A DNA stretch of 45,183 nucleotides from Nitrobacter winogradskyi (GTDB taxonomy: Bacteria > Pseudomonadota > Alphaproteobacteria > Rhizobiales > Xanthobacteraceae): assembly GCF_006539545.1 (NCBI RefSeq), contig NZ_BJNF01000086.1, positions 1 to 45,183 of the forward strand, in the 5' to 3' direction. The translations under genes and the position numbers were made by a program. The notes under the pieces are model-generated. The model made no database searches. It was not told the DNA's origin and saw only the letters and a list, made by a program, of their open reading frames with translations. Each line of letters opens with the position of its first letter. The stretch's first letter is position 1. Shown here in pieces: positions 41,902 to 45,183 of this stretch.

Positions 41902-42423
41902 CTAGTCGAACAGGCCGAACGGATCCCACCCGGCGTTGCGGGCATAGCGCGGGCGCTCGACCCCTGGCGCGATCCTTGGGGAACGGGCATGAGCGAGTTG
42001 CTTACGCGTCGCCGTCTTCGCCGTGGGTTTTGGTTGGTCCGGGATCGCTTCCTTCGGCATTTCCGCGCGAGCTTCGTAGACGTGATTCGCCGGTAGATAA
42101 CGGAGCTGGCGCTCCCATTGCAAACGATCCGGGGTGGGCGCCAGCGTGGCGATGTTCGGATAGAAGACCGGACGAGAATCCTGCTTGATTCGCTCGAAGC
42201 GCTGTTCCGAGTAGCGCCGGTTCAGAGCTTCCGTCTCTCCGGCGGATCGCTCAATAGGGCTCGCAAATCCGGAATCTGCGGAAGAAGGTTTCGCGACGAC
42301 GACCGGTGCGAAGTAATAATCGACCTTGGCCTCGCGTTCGCCGGGCCACATCAGGTCCACCGCAAAAAGCAGGCCCAACAGGCAGCAACCCATCACCACG
42401 AAATAACGGAGGACCGGCATCAT
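41902..42423 (-). CDS. Small membrane-anchored protein of unknown function
   Basis: About 173 aa. MMPVLRYFVVMGCCLLGLLFAVDLMW is a single N-terminal membrane segment with the rest outside. The mature part has no domain I recognise: FAPVVVAKPSSADSGFASPIERSAGE, then YSEQRFERIKQDSRPVFYPN, a Lys/Arg/Pro-rich stretch, and the end GWDPFGLFD. It has no cysteine outside the membrane segment. ATG codons at 42423 and 42420 are equally possible. Its codon use looks like that of its neighbours, and I think it real because the repeat abuts its stop. Confidence 0.6.
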   Translation of the reverse strand: MMPVLRYFVVMGCCLLGLLFAVDLMWPGEREAKVDYYFAPVVVAKPSSADSGFASPIERSAGETEALNRRYSEQRFERIKQDSRPVFYPNIATLAPTPDRLQWERQLRYLPANHVYEARAEMPKEAIPDQPKPTAKTATRKQLAHARSPRIAPGVERPRYARNAGWDPFGLFD

Positions 42424-42607
42424 ACTCACCAACGCCTACTACTCGGACAATTTAACGCGACCCGTAAGATTAGGTTCCTGATGTCGGGTTCAGGTTCAAG
42501 TGAATATCGGAAATATGGTTCACGCTCCCGAGACCGGGAACATATGGCCGCAGATTGCCACGAGGATGTGACTGTGGTCGTCTGCCGGGCGCGGGCAGCG
42601 GAGTTCG

Positions 42608-44035
42608 TTAACCGCCGGTTCCTCCGACCGTTATCCGCTCCATTCGCAAGGTCGGCTGACCGACGCCGACGGGAACGCCTTGACCGTTCTTGCCGCAGGT
42701 GCCGACACCGTCGTCCAGCGCGACGTCGTTGCCGATCATGGTGATGCGGTGCAGGTCGGTCGGTCCGTTGCCGATCAGCATCGCGCCTTTCAGCGGCGCT
42801 CCGACCTTGCCGTTCTCGATCCGGTAGGCCTCGGTGCACTGGAACACGTACTTGCCCGAAGTGATGTCGACCTGGCCGCCGCCGAAATTGACGGCGTAGA
42901 TGCCGTTCTTCACCGAGGCGAGGATTTCCGCCGGATCACGATCGCCCGCCGGCATATAGGTGTTGGTCATCCGCGGCATCGGAACATGGGCGTAATCCTG
43001 GCGGCGGCCGTTGCCGGTCGGCTTCATGCCCATCAGCCGCGCGTTCTGTCGGTCCTGCATATAGCCGACCAGGATGCCGTCCTCGATCAGCACGGTCCGG
43101 CTGGTCGGCGTGCCCTCGTCATCGATGGAGAGCGAGCCGCGCCGCGCGGATATGGTGCCGTCGTCGACCACGGTGACGCCCTTGGCCGCGACCTGCTGCC
43201 CCATCAATCCCGCGAAAGCCGAGGTTTTTTTGCGGTTGAAGTCGCCCTCAAGGCCGTGTCCCACAGCTTCATGCAGCATCACGCCGGGCCAGCCGGGGCC
43301 GAGCACCACATCCATCTCGCCGGCCGGCGCGGGGATTGATTCGAGGTTGATCAGGGCCTGGCGGATCGCACCGTCCGCGACCTCGCGCCACGCTTTGCTT
43401 TCCACGAAACGGGCATAGCCTTCGCGGCCGCCATAACCCTTGCTGCCGGTTTCCTGGCGATCGCCCTGTCCGGCGACGACGGAAATGTTCACCCGAACCA
43501 GGGGGCGGATATCGCGATAGGTTTCGCCATCAGGCCGCATGATTTCCACGACCTGCCAGGTCGCGCCGAGGCTGACGGATACCTGACGCACCCGCGGGTC
43601 CTTGTCGCGCACATAGGCATCGATTTCCGCGAGCAGCTTGACCTTGGTCTCGAAACCCAGCCCGTCGAGCGGATTGTCGTCGCCGTAAAGCCGCACATTG
43701 GTATGGCCAGGCGCGACGGCGAAGGCGCCCTGATAGCCGCCGCGCACGGCGCCGACGGCATCGGCGGCGCGGATCAGGGCGGGCAGCGAAACGTCGGACG
43801 AATGGGCGTAGCCGACGGCGTCGTCCTTGACCGCGCGAAGGCCGAAGCCTTGCGAGGTGTCATAGGTCGCCTGCTTGAGCCGGCCGTTGTCGAACATCAG
43901 CGCTTCGCTCTGGCTGTATTCCAGAAACAGTTCGCCGTCATCCGCGCCTCGCAGGCCTCGCGCAATTTCGTGGCGGACGGAATCGCGGTCGAGATCGGCG
44001 CGGTCGAGCAGGGAGGCGGTGATCGGGCTGGTCAT
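42608..44035 (-). CDS. tldD: Metalloprotease TldD
   Basis: With TldE/PmbA, degrades unfolded peptides and processes some modified peptides such as microcins. The 475 aa protein has the metal motif LHEAVGHGLEGDFNRKKTSAF (HExxxH type) and conserved YMQDRQNARLMG, TNTYMPAGDRDP and CTEAYRIENGKVGAPLKGAMLIG. The start MTSPITASLLDRADLDRD at 44035 follows CGGAG; upstream in-frame sequence has no similarity. In this group tldD is often next to the ialB-like gene, as here. Confidence 0.95.
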   Translation of the reverse strand: MTSPITASLLDRADLDRDSVRHEIARGLRGADDGELFLEYSQSEALMFDNGRLKQATYDTSQGFGLRAVKDDAVGYAHSSDVSLPALIRAADAVGAVRGGYQGAFAVAPGHTNVRLYGDDNPLDGLGFETKVKLLAEIDAYVRDKDPRVRQVSVSLGATWQVVEIMRPDGETYRDIRPLVRVNISVVAGQGDRQETGSKGYGGREGYARFVESKAWREVADGAIRQALINLESIPAPAGEMDVVLGPGWPGVMLHEAVGHGLEGDFNRKKTSAFAGLMGQQVAAKGVTVVDDGTISARRGSLSIDDEGTPTSRTVLIEDGILVGYMQDRQNARLMGMKPTGNGRRQDYAHVPMPRMTNTYMPAGDRDPAEILASVKNGIYAVNFGGGQVDITSGKYVFQCTEAYRIENGKVGAPLKGAMLIGNGPTDLHRITMIGNDVALDDGVGTCGKNGQGVPVGVGQPTLRMERITVGGTGG

Positions 44036-44195
44036 GCAAACTCCGGTGCAACGGCCCGTTCCGTGCGGTTCAGGCGGACAGACGTTCAAGATAGGTATGA
44101 TTGCCACCAAATGGGAGGCTTGTCTGTCAAACTTCGTTGAAGGGCCGTTCGCGTATGCTGATCGCAAAACCATTATCGACTTTGTGGACTACACG

Positions 44196-44753
44196 CTAAG
44201 GCAGCTTGTCGTAACCTTCGCCGAGCCCGTTCAGGCTGAGCGGAAAGCCGATGCCTTCTTCGGGCGTTTCAAAGATGATGAATGTCGCCGTCTTCGCGCC
44301 GCGCAACTGTCCAAGCAGCTTGTCATCCAGAACCACCTCGGCGACGCAGCCGTTGGGAAGGCAGCGCACGAAACCGGCGCGGCCGACGTCGACATTGTCG
44401 AGCTTCAGTCCGAGGCCGGAGGGCAGCAGCACGCCGAGCGGCGCCACCACGCGCATCAGGCGGCTTTTCTGGTCGGCGGTCTTGAGCACGATCACCGTCA
44501 GCCCGGCATTGGAGCGATCTTCCGCCACCACGCTCTGGATCAAGGCGCATTGTTCGGCCTTGGCTCCGGGAGGGGTATCGCAGCGGATCTGCCAATCGCC
44601 GTGAACCGATTTGACGGCTCCCTGGGCCTTGGCCGCGCTGGCAAAGCCGGCGACCAGAAGTGCGGCGGCCCAACTCGCCAGGATATGGAGCGGCTGACGC
44701 CGGGCCGTCCTGCGCGAAGACGCATATCCGATATGCTGGTTAGAAGGCCCCAT
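44196..44753 (-). CDS. Invasion-associated locus B (IalB) family exported protein
   Basis: A 185 aa protein with a signal peptide (PLHILASWAAALLVAGFASAAKAQ). The IalB core is VHGDWQIRCDTPPGAKAEQCALIQ, MRVVAPLGVLLPSGLGLKLDN and FVRCLPNGCVAEVVLDDKLLGQL. Two cysteine pairs (RCDTPP/EQCAL, VRCLPNGC) probably form disulfides in the periplasm. IalB was named for Bartonella erythrocyte entry, but homologues are common in non-pathogens, so no virulence role follows. GAGGA lies 9 nt before the ATG. Confidence 0.88.
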   Translation of the reverse strand: MGPSNQHIGYASSRRTARRQPLHILASWAAALLVAGFASAAKAQGAVKSVHGDWQIRCDTPPGAKAEQCALIQSVVAEDRSNAGLTVIVLKTADQKSRLMRVVAPLGVLLPSGLGLKLDNVDVGRAGFVRCLPNGCVAEVVLDDKLLGQLRGAKTATFIIFETPEEGIGFPLSLNGLGEGYDKLP

Positions 44754-44801
44754 CCGGGTCGATCCTCTGCTTTCGACCATGCCTCGCCCGCCTGACGGTA
44801 A

Positions 44802-44837
44802 GTGACGGCGCCTAGAAGGGTGACGGCGCCTAGAAGG
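44802..44837. repeat. Tandem 18-bp duplication upstream of the IalB gene
   Basis: GTGACGGCGCCTAGAAGG occurs twice without a gap (44802-44819, 44820-44837). Confidence 0.9.
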
Positions 44838-45183
44838 TGGTCCGGCCCGGATCAGCCCGAACCATGGCCGAATCTGCGAAGCGGCCCAGCCTGTGCCTAC
44901 ATCGGACAATCCGCCTGTCAAGCGGCGTGCTGCCGTGAGATGCCATGTTGCGCTCTGCTTCGTCGGCCAGATGCGTTGATCCGCCGGCGCGGCCCGCGCT
45001 GTCGTTTGAAGCATTGCTCAACTCGCTGTCCCTGGTCCCTTGCGAGGCGCGACAAATTATGGTTTGAGAGAGGCGGCTTTGGACGCATTCTAGCCAAACG
45101 GCGCGCAGGCTGTTCGCAGATGCGTCACATGAGCGGCAGGCTCGTCGTCGGCGGGAACTGCTTAGGGGGTTGTTTAGGGTGAA
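44838..45183. other. Non-coding right edge of the window
   Basis: 346 nt without a recognised gene. The last bases, TTAGGGGGTTGTTTAGGGTGAA, look like a purine-rich leader just before a plus-strand start codon outside the window. In related genomes a cytochrome oxidase operon (coxB first) often lies beyond tldD-ialB. That is context knowledge, not seen here. Confidence 0.4.

Noticed and set aside
44196-44753. A virulence factor, from the name invasion-associated locus B
   Set aside because: The family is widespread in free-living alphaproteobacteria; the name alone gives no evidence for invasion.

Overview
The window is a gene-dense, GC-rich (roughly 60-65 percent by eye) piece of an alphaproteobacterial chromosome, most likely from the Bradyrhizobium/Nitrobacter/Rhodopseudomonas/Afipia group of the Hyphomicrobiales. 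The clues are an Irr regulator with a heme-binding Cys-Pro motif, the irr-fabA-fabB-fabI cluster, a Fur that lacks the CxxC zinc pair of E. coli Fur, a PraR-like XRE regulator, IalB, Tlde1-domain (DUF2778) and SH3 proteins typical of that group, and short dispersed repeats of the kind abundant in those genomes. The genus cannot be fixed from the sequence alone. I see no rRNA, tRNA, CRISPR array, prophage, transposase or conjugation gene. It reads as core chromosome.

Layout. 1-4.5 kb: mutM (+), a secreted peptidoglycan-binding/trypsin-fold protein (-), a MoeB/ThiF-type E1 enzyme (+) and a D-2-hydroxyacid dehydrogenase (-). 4.9-9.5 kb: an exported SH3 protein (+), irr (-), then fabA-fabB-fabI (+), the anaerobic-type unsaturated fatty acid branch plus the enoyl reductase. 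9.6-13.7 kb: a GST-like protein and katG (both -), divergent from oxyR (+), a peroxide-response pair. 13.9-24.4 kb: the classic minus-strand transcription/translation cluster rimP-nusA-ylxR-infB-rbfA-truB-rpsO-pnp. 24.8-33.8 kb: a tightly packed minus-strand run tsaB-rimI-fur-miaB-phoH-ybeY-corC-lnt, followed by a separately promoted XRE regulator and trmB. It covers tRNA modification, rRNA maturation, iron regulation and lipoprotein acylation. 34.1-45.2 kb: an L,D-transpeptidase-like Tlde1-domain protein, an Nfu iron-sulfur carrier, a universal stress protein, trpS, murJ, a PfkB-family adenosine/sugar kinase, a pirin, a small membrane-anchored unknown, tldD and an IalB-family exported protein. 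The right edge ends in a non-coding leader with no recognisable gene.

The most interesting structure is not a gene. A mosaic family of short palindromic repeats is scattered through the window. The copies share a core close to AAGTGGATACCGGTT, flanked by inverted GCGTTTTC/GAAAACGC arms. Some carry an extra insert of about 27 nt, and many carry one of two different hairpin modules. Nearly all copies sit within 0-12 nt of a stop codon, none lies between divergent genes, and in three places the repeat itself appears to supply the stop codon. One diverged copy has stayed open as a reading frame. A second family (GTCATGCCCGGC...CCACGTC) occurs at three sites.
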